From NCBI RefSeq assembly GCF_027938815.1, contig NZ_CP115913.1:4994001-5058000 (forward strand): a DNA stretch of 64,000 bases. Direction: 5' to 3'. Position 1 is the stretch's first letter. Every line of letters starts with the position of its first letter. Shown here in pieces: positions 44,566 through 53,437 of the stretch. Below the pieces are notes generated by a model. That model did not search any database and was not told the DNA's origin. It saw only the letters and a list, made by a program, of their open reading frames with translations. Made by a program: the position numbers and the translations under genes. The DNA is from Oceanirhabdus sp. W0125-5 (lineage in GTDB: Bacteria > Bacillota > Clostridia > Clostridiales > Clostridiaceae).

Positions 44566-45579
44566 CTATTCATAAACACAATTTATTATCTTTTCCAATC
44601 TATGAAATATACTGCAATTATTATTATAAGTTTTTATTAAAGCTTTATATGCAATTTCATGTCTCTCCTTAGATTTATTCAAGTAGTATTCAAATTTTTC
44701 CAAATATTCTTTCTCATCCTTTGCTATTGCTATTTCTTTTTCAGTATAATATTTACTTAGAATTTTAGGATTATCTACTAATTGAAATCCCCCACATGCA
44801 GCAATAACAAATGTTCGTTCATTAATTTCGTTTTCATATTGCTTTTGCAAATTCAAATGATAATTCAAATTAATTCTTGCTCTATTATAAAAATATCTAA
44901 CATCTTTATAATTAAGTTCCGGAATACTTCTCCCCCAATTTTTACCTCTTAAAACCCCTCTATATTTGCTTATTATTGGTAATAAATATCTCTTAGTTTC
45001 ATTAATTTTTAAATAACTATTAGTTCCAACAAAAAAGTAATCATATATTTCTTCCACATTCTCTGGATAATGAATAAGTGGATTAAACCCAAAAGGTATA
45101 CTTTTTATTTCTATGCCTCTTTTAATCCATTCTTTAAAAACATAACTTATTGATTTTTCTGAAAAAGAAGATATTAAAAAATTAAATTTAAAATCATTAG
45201 TTATTAAATCTAAATTGAATAAATCTTCAGTTGAATTTTTATCACTTGTACAAATGCATTTTGAAGCTAATCCTATTTTATATGGAATATTATTTAAACT
45301 TGGATTATTTAATATTGGATTAATATATGTTTTTTCAGCAATGGTTATTAACAAGTCAAAATCTTTATATAATGTTTTATTATCTATTTTATACAGCATG
45401 GTAACTTTCATGCCCATGAATTCAAATACATCTTTCCATATAATAAAATCATATTTCCAAGCACCATTATCAGGAGAATATATTAATATATTCATTTTTT
45501 TATCCATATATTTATCTTTATAAACACTCATTATTTTTTTTCTTAATCCTTGACCTTCATGATATATCTCATTCTTCAT
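44566..45579 (-). CDS. CgeB-like glycosyltransferase
   Basis: This 337-residue GT-B protein has ILIYSPDNGAWKYDFIIWKD, SIPFGFNPLIHYPE, YDYFFVGTNSYLK, a C-terminal nucleotide-sugar domain (LRGKNWGRSIPELNYKDV, INERTFVIAACGGFQLVDN) and a closing helix. This is the layout of the CgeB group. In Bacillus subtilis cgeB is a sigma-K-dependent gene affecting the outer spore layer. Its upstream region is nearly the same as that of the 44332 operon, so both may share regulation. Confidence 0.78.
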   Translation of the reverse strand: MKNEIYHEGQGLRKKIMSVYKDKYMDKKMNILIYSPDNGAWKYDFIIWKDVFEFMGMKVTMLYKIDNKTLYKDFDLLITIAEKTYINPILNNPSLNNIPYKIGLASKCICTSDKNSTEDLFNLDLITNDFKFNFLISSFSEKSISYVFKEWIKRGIEIKSIPFGFNPLIHYPENVEEIYDYFFVGTNSYLKINETKRYLLPIISKYRGVLRGKNWGRSIPELNYKDVRYFYNRARINLNYHLNLQKQYENEINERTFVIAACGGFQLVDNPKILSKYYTEKEIAIAKDEKEYLEKFEYYLNKSKERHEIAYKALIKTYNNNCSIFHRLEKIINCVYE

Positions 45580-45664
45580 ACTTATACTCCTAGTATACTT
45601 ACTTACTATACTATTATATTAACAACAATTCTTTTCATTACAAGTTTTCAAGACAATAAACAAG

Positions 45665-45749
45665 ACAAGCAAGGGACGGTTCATAAGTATTTTTCTATGC
45701 AGGCTTGCCCTGAATAATCATAACTTTCTATGAACCGTCCCTTGCTTGT
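45665..45749. repeat. Complete 85-bp palindromic GGGACGG element
   Basis: The terminal inverted repeats are 21 bases and perfect (45665-45685 with 45729-45749, outer sequence ACAAGCAAGGGACGGTTCAT). The centre holds GGCTTGCCCTGAATAAT, shared with 35844-35924. It is the clearest single copy. Confidence 0.9.
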
Positions 45750-45769
45750 TCCATGCCCGCTTCCTAATC

Positions 45770-45845
45770 TTTTTATGAACCGTCCCAAGCTCATCCTACT
45801 CTTATTCCAACTTAAACTTTAATGAACCGTCCCCCGATTGTCCTC
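45770..45845. repeat. Two further GGGGACGG units, one inside the beta-helix gene
   Basis: TTTTTATGAACCGTCCCAAGC (45771-45791) and TTAATGAACCGTCCCCCGA (45819-45837). The second unit supplies the stop codon and last codons of the gene at 45819-47279. Confidence 0.85.
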
Positions 45846-47279
45846 TACTTTGTCCTGATTATTTTCACTTTTATATTCTTTAATCTTATTATTTTCTTCT
45901 ATAATAACATTTAATGTCTGAATTCCATCTTCCAAATTACATTCAAATAATTTAGTAACCTTGTTATCTTTAAACAAACAATCAGATATTATAAAATCAT
46001 AATCATGAACCATATGAATATCAAAAATCGCACCATCTATATGATTGTTAATAAATTCACTATTATTAAACCAAATCTTATCGCAATCTCCGTTTACTTC
46101 TATTCCAAACTCTATTCCATTATCTATGAATCTTGATTCAATAATTTCAATATTTTTAGAGTTTTGTATACTCATTATCCCATTGGTTGTTTCTTTTATC
46201 TTAGAATTAAAAACCTTGACATTATTAGAAGTCTCTATCTTTAATCCTTCTGAATTTGAACCAATAATCTCACATTCTATAATTTTAATACTTTCACAAT
46301 TATCAAGTATAACTCCTCTTCCTATTATATTTTTTTCAGTGCTCTTTCTCATAAATTTTATATTCTTAAAAGTTACATCATTGCATCCTGTTAATTTCAT
46401 TATATCTGCGTAATTTGAATCACATATTATTATTACATCATCTTCAATACCTTCTATAGTTATATTATTAAGCCCCACCAATTCAAACTCGTAACCATCT
46501 ATGGTTTCCTTATACTCTATATATGAATTATCCTTTTCAAAATCTCTTAAATCATATATGCCTTTTTTCAATTTAATGGTTCTATAAGGTGCTATAGCAT
46601 TAACAAATTCTTCAGATGTACTTACAAAAATATCATCAATCTTCTTCAATTTACTTTTAAATATTGAGATCTTTCCATCAAGCAAATTAAGATTTTCCGT
46701 TGATGTAATCAAGTTATTTTTGAAATCATAAATATTAACTTTCAAATTATCTTTTTCAATTTTGGGATAAAAATATTGAGTCTTATTCATTTCCATTTTA
46801 GGTGTGATAGGCTCGTTATTTTCATCATATACTTGATATTTTGCAGAAGTATATAATTCCTTATATCCCTCAAATGTCAGCATTCCCTCAATAGCTTGTC
46901 CTATACCACCCACGTTATCCCTAACAAATATCTCTAGTAAAATCTTATCACTCTCTTCTTCAATAATTTCACCATCATGTTCATCATATACTATTTTATT
47001 TCCTTTTGAATCTACTAAAGTTATCTTAGGAATCTCTTCTTTTGTTACTACTTTATTATTTTTAATATCTATCCATTCACCTTTATTATCTTTGATATAT
47101 ATGTTTTCAGTATCTTTAATAATTTTACCCATTTCCTTATTATCAATATCTTGAAGTGAATATCCTCTATCCCCTATCACAACCGTTAGCTGTGGAATGT
47201 CAGCAAAAACGCTTATTCCTGATATAAAACATATTAATAAAACCATTAAAATAAACTTTCCTATTTTACCTTTATACAT
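45819..47279 (-). CDS. Secreted right-handed beta-helix protein
   Basis: This 486-residue protein has a signal peptide (MYKGKIGKFILMVLLICF, ending ISVFA). Residues 30-200 form an N-terminal domain of unknown type. From about residue 255 it has parallel beta-helix coils with regular steps such as VTFKNIKFM, VILDNCESIKIIECEI, VKVFNSKIKETTNGI and SKNIEIIESRF. Such proteins bind or cleave polysaccharides (NosD/pectate-lyase fold); no catalytic Asp/Arg set is apparent to me. The last residues DNRGTVH come from a dispersed repeat, so the natural C-terminus has probably been replaced. A remnant of a second copy lies at 35925-36052. Confidence 0.75.
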   Translation of the reverse strand: MYKGKIGKFILMVLLICFISGISVFADIPQLTVVIGDRGYSLQDIDNKEMGKIIKDTENIYIKDNKGEWIDIKNNKVVTKEEIPKITLVDSKGNKIVYDEHDGEIIEEESDKILLEIFVRDNVGGIGQAIEGMLTFEGYKELYTSAKYQVYDENNEPITPKMEMNKTQYFYPKIEKDNLKVNIYDFKNNLITSTENLNLLDGKISIFKSKLKKIDDIFVSTSEEFVNAIAPYRTIKLKKGIYDLRDFEKDNSYIEYKETIDGYEFELVGLNNITIEGIEDDVIIICDSNYADIMKLTGCNDVTFKNIKFMRKSTEKNIIGRGVILDNCESIKIIECEIIGSNSEGLKIETSNNVKVFNSKIKETTNGIMSIQNSKNIEIIESRFIDNGIEFGIEVNGDCDKIWFNNSEFINNHIDGAIFDIHMVHDYDFIISDCLFKDNKVTKLFECNLEDGIQTLNVIIEENNKIKEYKSENNQDKVEDNRGTVH

Positions 47280-47403
47280 CTTCCCACTTTCTCCTCCTAT
47301 TCAAATAATCTCTTGGATTATACCTGTTATTTTTTTCCATATTTTCATTATAACATAGTCTCCTACAGTTAATACTTTATTTTTGTTAAATAAAAAAAAC
47401 ACT

Positions 47404-47568
47404 TTAAAATAGCGATGGTTTTGAATCCCACGTAACTGTATTCACATCAAAATTACCATCATTTTTGCAAAAGTAAAGCTTTTGAGTATTGTATTCTGGT
47501 TTAACGGACTTGTATAATCTTAAAGCTACTCTATCTATTGAACATAACCCATCCAATATGATTCTCAC
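47404..47568 (-). pseudogene. Short frame resembling the end of a DNRLRE-type domain
   Basis: The minus-strand frame encodes RIILDGLCSIDRVALRLYKS and, at its end, FDVNTVTWDSKPSLF. ALRLY followed by NTVTW-x-x-KPS is the pattern of DNRLRE carbohydrate-binding domains, but only about 50 residues exist and the frame is closed upstream by TAA at 47578-47580. A TTG with AAGGTGAG in front could start it. Most likely a leftover of a larger surface-protein gene. Confidence 0.35.
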
Positions 47569-47594
47569 CTTATAAAATTATTCAATTTATATAA

Positions 47595-47639
47595 AACATG
47601 AAAGATATTTAGTGATTATTACTAAATATCTTTCATGTT
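47595..47639 (-). terminator. Terminator after the nucleotide-sugar dehydrogenase
   Basis: A perfect 19-bp stem (AACATGAAAGATATTTAGT and its complement) and a 7-nt loop. Confidence 0.75.
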
Positions 47640-47675
47640 AAACAATATATGAACTTTTTTAATTCTTTCATATTT

Positions 47676-48992
47676 TTATAATAACTCAATATTTTTCCTA
47701 TTTTGAATATTCTTCATAGCATTTCTTGTATCAAATATAAATCTTGAATTTTTCTGAATTAAATTATAATCATATTTACTATGAGCTGTTGTAATAACAA
47801 CTAAATCTACCTTTTTTAATATTTCAATTGTTAATTCTACTCCACGATATTCTTGTTCATTATACATAAATAATGGTATATATGGGTCATTAAAAATAAC
47901 CTCTGCCCCTTCCCTTTTGAAGTTTTCAATAATCTTAAGAGCTGGACTTTCTCTATAGTCCTCAATATCACTTTTATAGGCTACACCTAACACTAAAATT
48001 TTGCATCCATTTATAGGTTTCTTAAATCTATTTAATATTTTTGAAACTCTCTCAACTATATATTGCGGCATATAATTATTTATTTCACCAGAAATTTCTA
48101 TTAGCCTTGTATGATAACCATATTCTCTAGACTTCCATGTTAAATAATATGGATCAAGTGGAATACAGTGCCCACCAAGGCCCGGTCCTGGATAAAATGC
48201 TTCAAATCCATAGGGTTTTGTTTTAGCAGCTTCAATAACTTCCCAAATATTCAAATTCATCTTATTGCATATTATAGCCATTTCATTTATTAAAGCTATA
48301 TTAATATTCCTATACGTATTCTCAAGTATTTTTTCTATTTCAGCTACCGATGGACTTGAAACTTCATATATTTCACTTTCAAGTATACTTCTATACAAAG
48401 CTGCAACAACTTCTGTACTATCTTTTTGTACACCTCCCACTACTTTAGGAGTATTTCTTGTTTTATATATTAAATTTCCTGGATCCACTCTTTCTGGAGA
48501 AAAGGCTAAATAAAAATCTAGTCCACACTTTAAACCTGATTTTTCTTCTAGAATCGGCAGTACCAATTCTTCTGTTGTTCCTGGATAAGTTGTGCTCTCT
48601 AATATCACTACTGCTCCCTTTTCAAGTTGTTCTCCAATGGTTTCTGTGGACGATCTTATATAACTTATATCAGGCTGTTGATATTTATCTAATGGAGTAG
48701 GAACACATATAAAAATTACATCTACCCCTTTAATAAAATGAAAATCTGTAGTTGCTTGTATACTTTTCTTATTAACCAATTCTGAAAATTCTGTATCAAT
48801 TATATCTCTTATATAATTCTCACCTTTATTAACCATGTTAACTTTTTGTTCCTGAATATCAAATCCTATTACTTTAAACCCTGATTTAGCGCATTCAAAT
48901 GCAAGCGGTAATCCTACATACCCTAATCCTATAACACCTATTATCGCGGTTTTATCATTTATCTTTTTTAGTAATTTTTCTTTATTAGACAT
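47676..48992 (-). CDS. UDP-sugar 6-dehydrogenase (WecC/WbpA-like)
   Basis: This 438-residue nucleotide-sugar dehydrogenase oxidises a UDP-hexose or UDP-HexNAc to the uronic acid with two NAD+. It shows the GVIGLGYVGLPLA NAD loop, FSPERVDPGN, the Lys/Asn helix EIEKILENTYRNINIALINE, the catalytic Cys in GPGLGGHCIPLDPYYL and DYRESPAL in the C-terminal domain. The GGHCIPLDPYYL form points to the UDP-GlcNAc/ManNAc group rather than UDP-glucose. A sigma-K-like promoter lies at 49099-49125. Confidence 0.9.
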   Translation of the reverse strand: MSNKEKLLKKINDKTAIIGVIGLGYVGLPLAFECAKSGFKVIGFDIQEQKVNMVNKGENYIRDIIDTEFSELVNKKSIQATTDFHFIKGVDVIFICVPTPLDKYQQPDISYIRSSTETIGEQLEKGAVVILESTTYPGTTEELVLPILEEKSGLKCGLDFYLAFSPERVDPGNLIYKTRNTPKVVGGVQKDSTEVVAALYRSILESEIYEVSSPSVAEIEKILENTYRNINIALINEMAIICNKMNLNIWEVIEAAKTKPYGFEAFYPGPGLGGHCIPLDPYYLTWKSREYGYHTRLIEISGEINNYMPQYIVERVSKILNRFKKPINGCKILVLGVAYKSDIEDYRESPALKIIENFKREGAEVIFNDPYIPLFMYNEQEYRGVELTIEILKKVDLVVITTAHSKYDYNLIQKNSRFIFDTRNAMKNIQNRKNIELL

Positions 48993-49098
48993 ATAAAATA
49001 ATTATCGAATATATTTAATATTACTAATTCGATAAACGCCTCCTTTCTGTATACAGTAGAAAAATCCCTTTTCAAATATTCATAACTATTTCTCTTTA

Positions 49099-49125
49099 TA
49101 TTATATGAGGGTATTTTCATTTTGT
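49099..49125 (-). promoter_or_regulatory. Sigma-K-like promoter of the nucleotide-sugar dehydrogenase
   Basis: The minus strand reads AC-N16-CATATAATA, a full match to the sigma-K consensus, about 107 bases before the start codon at 48992. Confidence 0.6.
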
Positions 49126-49242
49126 TATGTTTTTATAAAATATAGTAGAATTAGAGATCTATCATTCTAAAATTTAAAACAAGATAACAGCGTAATTATT
49201 TTGACTTAATAAAAGTTATTTTTAATATTTAATTAGATAACT

Positions 49243-50217
49243 TTATTGTATTTTAATAAAATCTTCTACATATTTAATAAATTGTTGTGCTCTTACGCTA
49301 TTCGTATGGTAGGTGTGAACAAAATTATATCCATTATTCGTTATACATTCTCTCTCTTTTGTATTGTTAAGATAATACATTGCTTTTTCATAAAAGTTCT
49401 TCTCATCACAAGCTATAAAATTCACCCCATCTTTAAATCCAAGCTCTAATATATCTTTATTAGGTTTGGCTAATAATAATGTTCTACATCCTAAAGCCTG
49501 AGTATATTTCATAACAGGATATTGCCATATTGAGCCACAAGTAAAAAATATTTTAGACCTATTTAATTTACAAGCATACTTTTCATTTATAATTACCTCT
49601 GGACCATCTTTAGTATCATGTCCTGGATGTGGGATAAAAACAAACCCCTCTTTATTTTTCATTTTCTTATAAACAGCTTCTCTAAAGGGATATTTACCTT
49701 TCTTAAACGCGAACATTTTATTATTTTTATTGTCTATATAGTAAAACAACCCCATCAAAAGGAAATCTATATCTTCTTTTAATCCCCAATCCTTAATAAT
49801 GTTAGGATTAATTGAAAATGGCATCCACCTAAACTTACTTTCATATTGTGGATATATCTTTAAAAACGACTCCTTAGTAGGAGAAAATATTAAGTCAATT
49901 TTGTTATCTTCAATAAACTTAATTCTATTTCTAGGAATCCAATAAGTATCTTTTACATAAGTACCTTTTGGTATATTTACTTTTTCTAATCCTGTTATTA
50001 TGGGTGTAAATGCATATTTCCATTCAATATCATAAGAAAATATAAAATCAGGTGAAAATTTTATATTTTTTAATATTTCATTTATATCACCATCTTTATG
50101 CCAATATTTTACTTCTGCAAATTTCTCTATAGAAGCAATCATATCAAATAGGAGTTTATGCTTTGGACGTTCTATATCAAATCTTTTAATTAATATTAAT
50201 ATTTTTAGTTTGTTCAT
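49243..50217 (-). CDS. CgeB-like glycosyltransferase
   Basis: This 324-residue protein starts KLKILILIKRFDIERPKHK. It continues with FAEVKYWHKDGDINEILK, SPDFIFSYD, FRWMPFSINPNIIKDWGLK and FIPHPGHD, and a C-terminal half with KLNRSKIFFTCGSIWQYPVMK, LGCRTLLLAKPNKDILELGF and NNGYNFVHTYHTNSVRAQQF. It is a close paralogue of 52457-53437, with the same blocks in the same order. Family: GT-B, CgeB-like (Glyco_trans_1_2 type). Acceptor unknown. Confidence 0.8.
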   Translation of the reverse strand: MNKLKILILIKRFDIERPKHKLLFDMIASIEKFAEVKYWHKDGDINEILKNIKFSPDFIFSYDIEWKYAFTPIITGLEKVNIPKGTYVKDTYWIPRNRIKFIEDNKIDLIFSPTKESFLKIYPQYESKFRWMPFSINPNIIKDWGLKEDIDFLLMGLFYYIDNKNNKMFAFKKGKYPFREAVYKKMKNKEGFVFIPHPGHDTKDGPEVIINEKYACKLNRSKIFFTCGSIWQYPVMKYTQALGCRTLLLAKPNKDILELGFKDGVNFIACDEKNFYEKAMYYLNNTKERECITNNGYNFVHTYHTNSVRAQQFIKYVEDFIKIQ

Positions 50218-50380
50218 AAAAGTGCCTCCCTCTTATTTGCTGATTTCTTCAAATATACAAAACCCCTACGGGGCAGTCTTTTTTAAGTGTCAACTCCATA
50301 GGGTATAAGGTCTAATTTCATTCAGAAAGTGATTTTTTCACTGCTATCATCACTTTATTTCTTAAAACTTAAACTCCATT

Positions 50381-51100
50381 TTAACTTAACTCATCTACTT
50401 GCGTAGTATACTTAATTTCACCCGATTTTTTTACAATATCTATAGAATTTCTACCTTCATTAAATAATAAATCTATTATAGATAAATTAGGAATAAAATT
50501 ATTATGCTTTTGAATATATATAGGAGGTGTAAAATCTTGATATGCTAATTTAATATTTTCTTTATTATACATATCTTCGTCATTATAAGCTTTAGCACCT
50601 ATTCCTGATAAATAAGTGTCTGCATTAAAACTTTTACAAAGATTTATTAACCTCTCATTTTTAAATCCTAAATCACCTTTAATTTCAGATTCAAATATAA
50701 TTTTTGTTCTAATATTAAGTTTTTCAAGTATTAATTTTATAATTTCCATATTTAGATCGCACAAATTATTCCAATCACGCTTATAAATTTCTTCTAAATC
50801 ATATCCTATGAATCCCCAATTTTTACACTTAGAATATGAATAAAAAATTGATTTCCAGTGTTTTCTCCGCCAATTTTGCCTGTTATCTATACATATTTCT
50901 TTAATCTTTGTATTTCCTTTCAACACTGGTATAGTAAGTCTTAGTTCCTGAGACTGAGAATTTTTAATTTTATTTCTTTGTATAACAGAATCTTTTACAA
51001 ATTTAACTTCATCAAGTACAACAAAAACATCACATAAGAAAATTTTATTAAAATAACCTATCCACGGAATATAATTAGGTTGTTGTGCTGCAAGTATCAT
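50381..51100 (-). CDS. WbqC family protein
   Basis: This 239-residue protein has the WbqC start ILAAQQPNYIPWIGYFNKIF followed by VVLDEVKFVKDSVIQRNKIK, LRLTIPVLKG, RRKHWKSIFYSYSKC, and TYLSGIGAKAYND near the end. WbqC proteins occur in O-antigen and glycan loci and are thought to modify sugars, though the reaction is not settled. Its start overlaps the GNAT gene upstream by 26 bases, so the two are coupled. Confidence 0.88.
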   Translation of the reverse strand: MILAAQQPNYIPWIGYFNKIFLCDVFVVLDEVKFVKDSVIQRNKIKNSQSQELRLTIPVLKGNTKIKEICIDNRQNWRRKHWKSIFYSYSKCKNWGFIGYDLEEIYKRDWNNLCDLNMEIIKLILEKLNIRTKIIFESEIKGDLGFKNERLINLCKSFNADTYLSGIGAKAYNDEDMYNKENIKLAYQDFTPPIYIQKHNNFIPNLSIIDLLFNEGRNSIDIVKKSGEIKYTTQVDELS

Positions 51101-51563
51101 TAGCTTTCACCTTACTTTTTAAAATTTTCAATAATTTTTTAACTTCTACTGACTTTAATAATAAGTTATCCTTTATTTCTATATTTTCAAATCCATATTT
51201 ATTATAAAAACTTATAGCTTGTATATTTTTCTTATCTACTTTTAATTGAATTGAATCAATATTTTCAGAAATGCATTTTTCACATAAATTACATAGTAAT
51301 TTTGTACCTATTCCTTCATTAAGAAATTCTTTATCTACCATAAATCTATGAACATGAATATAATTATTTTTTTTTGAGCAAATTATAAATCCAACTAATT
51401 TCATATTAATTTCTGCATAAAAACTGTAATTCCATTTACCATCTAATTCAATAAGAAAATTATTTTCATACCAGTGTAATCCTTCAAATTTTTTCGTCAA
51501 TTTAACAAAGTTTTTTATATTATCTTTCATATATTTTTTTGATATTCTTTTAATGAAAACCAT
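51075..51563 (-). CDS. GNAT family N-acetyltransferase
   Basis: This 162-residue GNAT shows YSFYAEINMKLVGFIICSKKN, HRFMVDKEFLNEGIGTKLLC (acetyl-CoA site) and VDKKNIQAISFYNKYGFEN. It lies between a PIG-L deacetylase and a WbqC protein. This order suggests that an amino sugar is deacetylated and then acylated again with another group, possibly by this enzyme (inference). The last residues (KANDTCSTTT) overlap the next gene. Confidence 0.8.
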   Translation of the reverse strand: MVFIKRISKKYMKDNIKNFVKLTKKFEGLHWYENNFLIELDGKWNYSFYAEINMKLVGFIICSKKNNYIHVHRFMVDKEFLNEGIGTKLLCNLCEKCISENIDSIQLKVDKKNIQAISFYNKYGFENIEIKDNLLLKSVEVKKLLKILKSKVKANDTCSTTT

Positions 51564-51584
51564 ATTCTACTCCTTATTTATCTA

Positions 51585-52211
51585 TTATGAAATCACTCTA
51601 ATGACTTCAAATAATTCTGCATATTCACTTCCTATTTGAGCTCCTCTAATTGTCGCTAAACTTCTAATAAGTTTTTCATTAAAATACTTTCGAAATTTTT
51701 GAGATTCGTAACATTTTAAAGCTTGAATTTTTTTATTAAGGTGATTTTCTTTCAATTTAAAGAAGTATTGAGTATTTATCGTCAAATTATTCCATATTAT
51801 CTCGTATCCTAACAAATTAGTTTCTTTAAAAGCTCTTATTCCTTCATTTGCAATAGTATTATGATCTTGATGAATATCATTAGGAGATGGCATTAAAACC
51901 AAATCTGGTTGAACAATATCTCTTAACTTTATTAATTCCTCAAGAATATGTTGTCTATTTTGAGGAAATGTTCTTACTGGATATTTGTAAATATATATAT
52001 TATTTTCCTTAATACCTAGTACTCTCGCTGCGTTTTTCAATTCTAATTCAAGGATATTTTTAGGAAATCCATTTGGTACAGAAATTTCACATACAGAAAA
52101 AACTGCATAATAAATATCTGAACCTTCTTCTATTAATTTAGCTATAGTTCCACCACACCCTAACTCTCCGTCATCAGTATGAGGAGCTAAAACTAATACC
52201 TTTTTAAACAT
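51585..52211 (-). CDS. PIG-L/LmbE-type N-deacetylase
   Basis: This 208-residue zinc hydrolase has the first metal motif APHTDDGELGCGGT at about residues 9-22 and the second in PSPNDIHQDHNTIANEG. These enzymes remove acetyl from GlcNAc-type sugars or their conjugates. The first motif reads HTDDGE where most members have HPDDE. First gene of the deacetylase-GNAT-WbqC unit; a sigma-K-like promoter lies at 52360-52386. Confidence 0.88.
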   Translation of the reverse strand: MFKKVLVLAPHTDDGELGCGGTIAKLIEEGSDIYYAVFSVCEISVPNGFPKNILELELKNAARVLGIKENNIYIYKYPVRTFPQNRQHILEELIKLRDIVQPDLVLMPSPNDIHQDHNTIANEGIRAFKETNLLGYEIIWNNLTINTQYFFKLKENHLNKKIQALKCYESQKFRKYFNEKLIRSLATIRGAQIGSEYAELFEVIRVIS

Positions 52212-52359
52212 TAGTATCCTCCCTCTCTTATCTGCTGATAAACTACTTCAAAATCAACATGGATAATAAAAAAATAAAAATGTTATTTTCATGAATAGAA
52301 TCAATGATGCAATTATTTATATAAGTATTAAATATCTTATTTTAAAAACCTATTCAGTA

Positions 52360-52386
52360 TATAATATGTTAATACCATAAAGAAGT
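52360..52386 (-). promoter_or_regulatory. Sigma-K-like promoter of the PIG-L/GNAT/WbqC unit
   Basis: The minus strand reads AC-N16-CATATTATA, a full match to the sigma-K consensus, about 150 bases before the deacetylase start. Confidence 0.55.
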
Positions 52387-52456
52387 GAATACATATTATT
52401 TAAGCGAAGCCTATTAGTATAATGATTACTATAGATACTTCGCTTCTAAAAAAACA

Positions 52457-53437
52457 TTAATTATTTTTCATTTCTAAATAATCCGTTATATATTTTATAA
52501 ACTCCTTCGCTCTAACCGCATTAGTATGATATTTGTGCACGAATTCGTATCCATTATTTGTTATCCTATTTCGCTCTTTTTCATTCTTAATATAATACAA
52601 CGCTTTTTCATAAAAGTTTGACTTATTACACGCTATAAAATTCACTTTATCTTTAAATCCTAATTCCAAAAGTTCATTACTAGTTGGTGCTAACAATAAA
52701 CTTTTACATCCTAACACTTCAAAATATTTTGCAATAGCAATATCACTTTTTCCACTACAGGTAAAAAAAATTTTGGATCTATTCAGCATTTTCCCATATT
52801 TTTCATTTATATAAGCATCTTCAGATGCAGATACTCTGTGTCCTGGATGAGGGACAAATACAAAATCTGGGTTATCTTTTAGTTTATTATAAACCGCTTC
52901 TCTAAACTCATATCTACCCTTAATTCCAATTTTTTTTGCAGTTTTTTTTGGATCGTCATAATATACTAGTCCCATCAAGAGAAAATTTATATCTTTTTCC
53001 AACTTCCAATCTTTGATAATATCAGGATTAATGGCAAATGGTATCCATCTTAATTTATCTTTGTATTCACTATGATGTTTTAAAAAGAACCTCTTTGATG
53101 GTGAAAAAATTAAATCTATTTTATTATTTTCAATATAACTCCTTCTATTCTCTACCTTATGATGAACATCAATTACATAACAGCCTTTTGGTATTTTTAT
53201 TTTACCTAATCCTTTTATTTCAGGAGTAAGTCCATGGCCCCAAGTAGTATCATACATAAAAATAAAATCAGGTTCAATTTTTATTTTTTTTAATATTTCA
53301 TGAATATTACCATCTTCATGCCAGTATTGTACTTCTGCAAATTCTTCTAATGCTGCAATAGAATCAAATAAATGCTTATGCTTTGGATATTTTATATCAA
53401 ATCTCCTAATCAATATTAAAATTTTTAGTTTTTTCAT
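52457..53437 (-). CDS. CgeB-like glycosyltransferase
   Basis: This 326-residue paralogue of 49243-50217 has KLKILILIRRFDIKYPKHKH, FAEVQYWHEDGNIHEILKKI, LRWIPFAINPDIIKDWKLE, FVPHPGHRV, MLNRSKIFFTCSGKSD and YEFVHKYHTNAVRAKEF. The first and last thirds are best conserved; the middle segment after FLLMGLVYY differs, which may reflect a different donor or acceptor. CATAATATA lies upstream but without a -35 at the right place. Confidence 0.8.
   Translation of the reverse strand: MKKLKILILIRRFDIKYPKHKHLFDSIAALEEFAEVQYWHEDGNIHEILKKIKIEPDFIFMYDTTWGHGLTPEIKGLGKIKIPKGCYVIDVHHKVENRRSYIENNKIDLIFSPSKRFFLKHHSEYKDKLRWIPFAINPDIIKDWKLEKDINFLLMGLVYYDDPKKTAKKIGIKGRYEFREAVYNKLKDNPDFVFVPHPGHRVSASEDAYINEKYGKMLNRSKIFFTCSGKSDIAIAKYFEVLGCKSLLLAPTSNELLELGFKDKVNFIACNKSNFYEKALYYIKNEKERNRITNNGYEFVHKYHTNAVRAKEFIKYITDYLEMKNN

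Larger units (their letters stand above)
47280..47675. other. Intergenic region with a small decayed ORF and a terminator
   Basis: About 400 bp. It holds the ribosome site of the beta-helix gene, the short frame at 47404-47568 and the hairpin at 47595-47639. Otherwise AT-rich. Confidence 0.5.

Noticed and set aside
15334..45845. CRISPR array made of the GGGGACGG repeats
   Set aside because: Units are scattered over 30 kb, vary in orientation and spacing, and no cas genes are present.
50263..50284. CCCC-TAC-GGGG followed by TTTTTT as a terminator on the plus strand
   Set aside because: No plus-strand gene ends here, and the 4-bp stem is short; kept only as a note.
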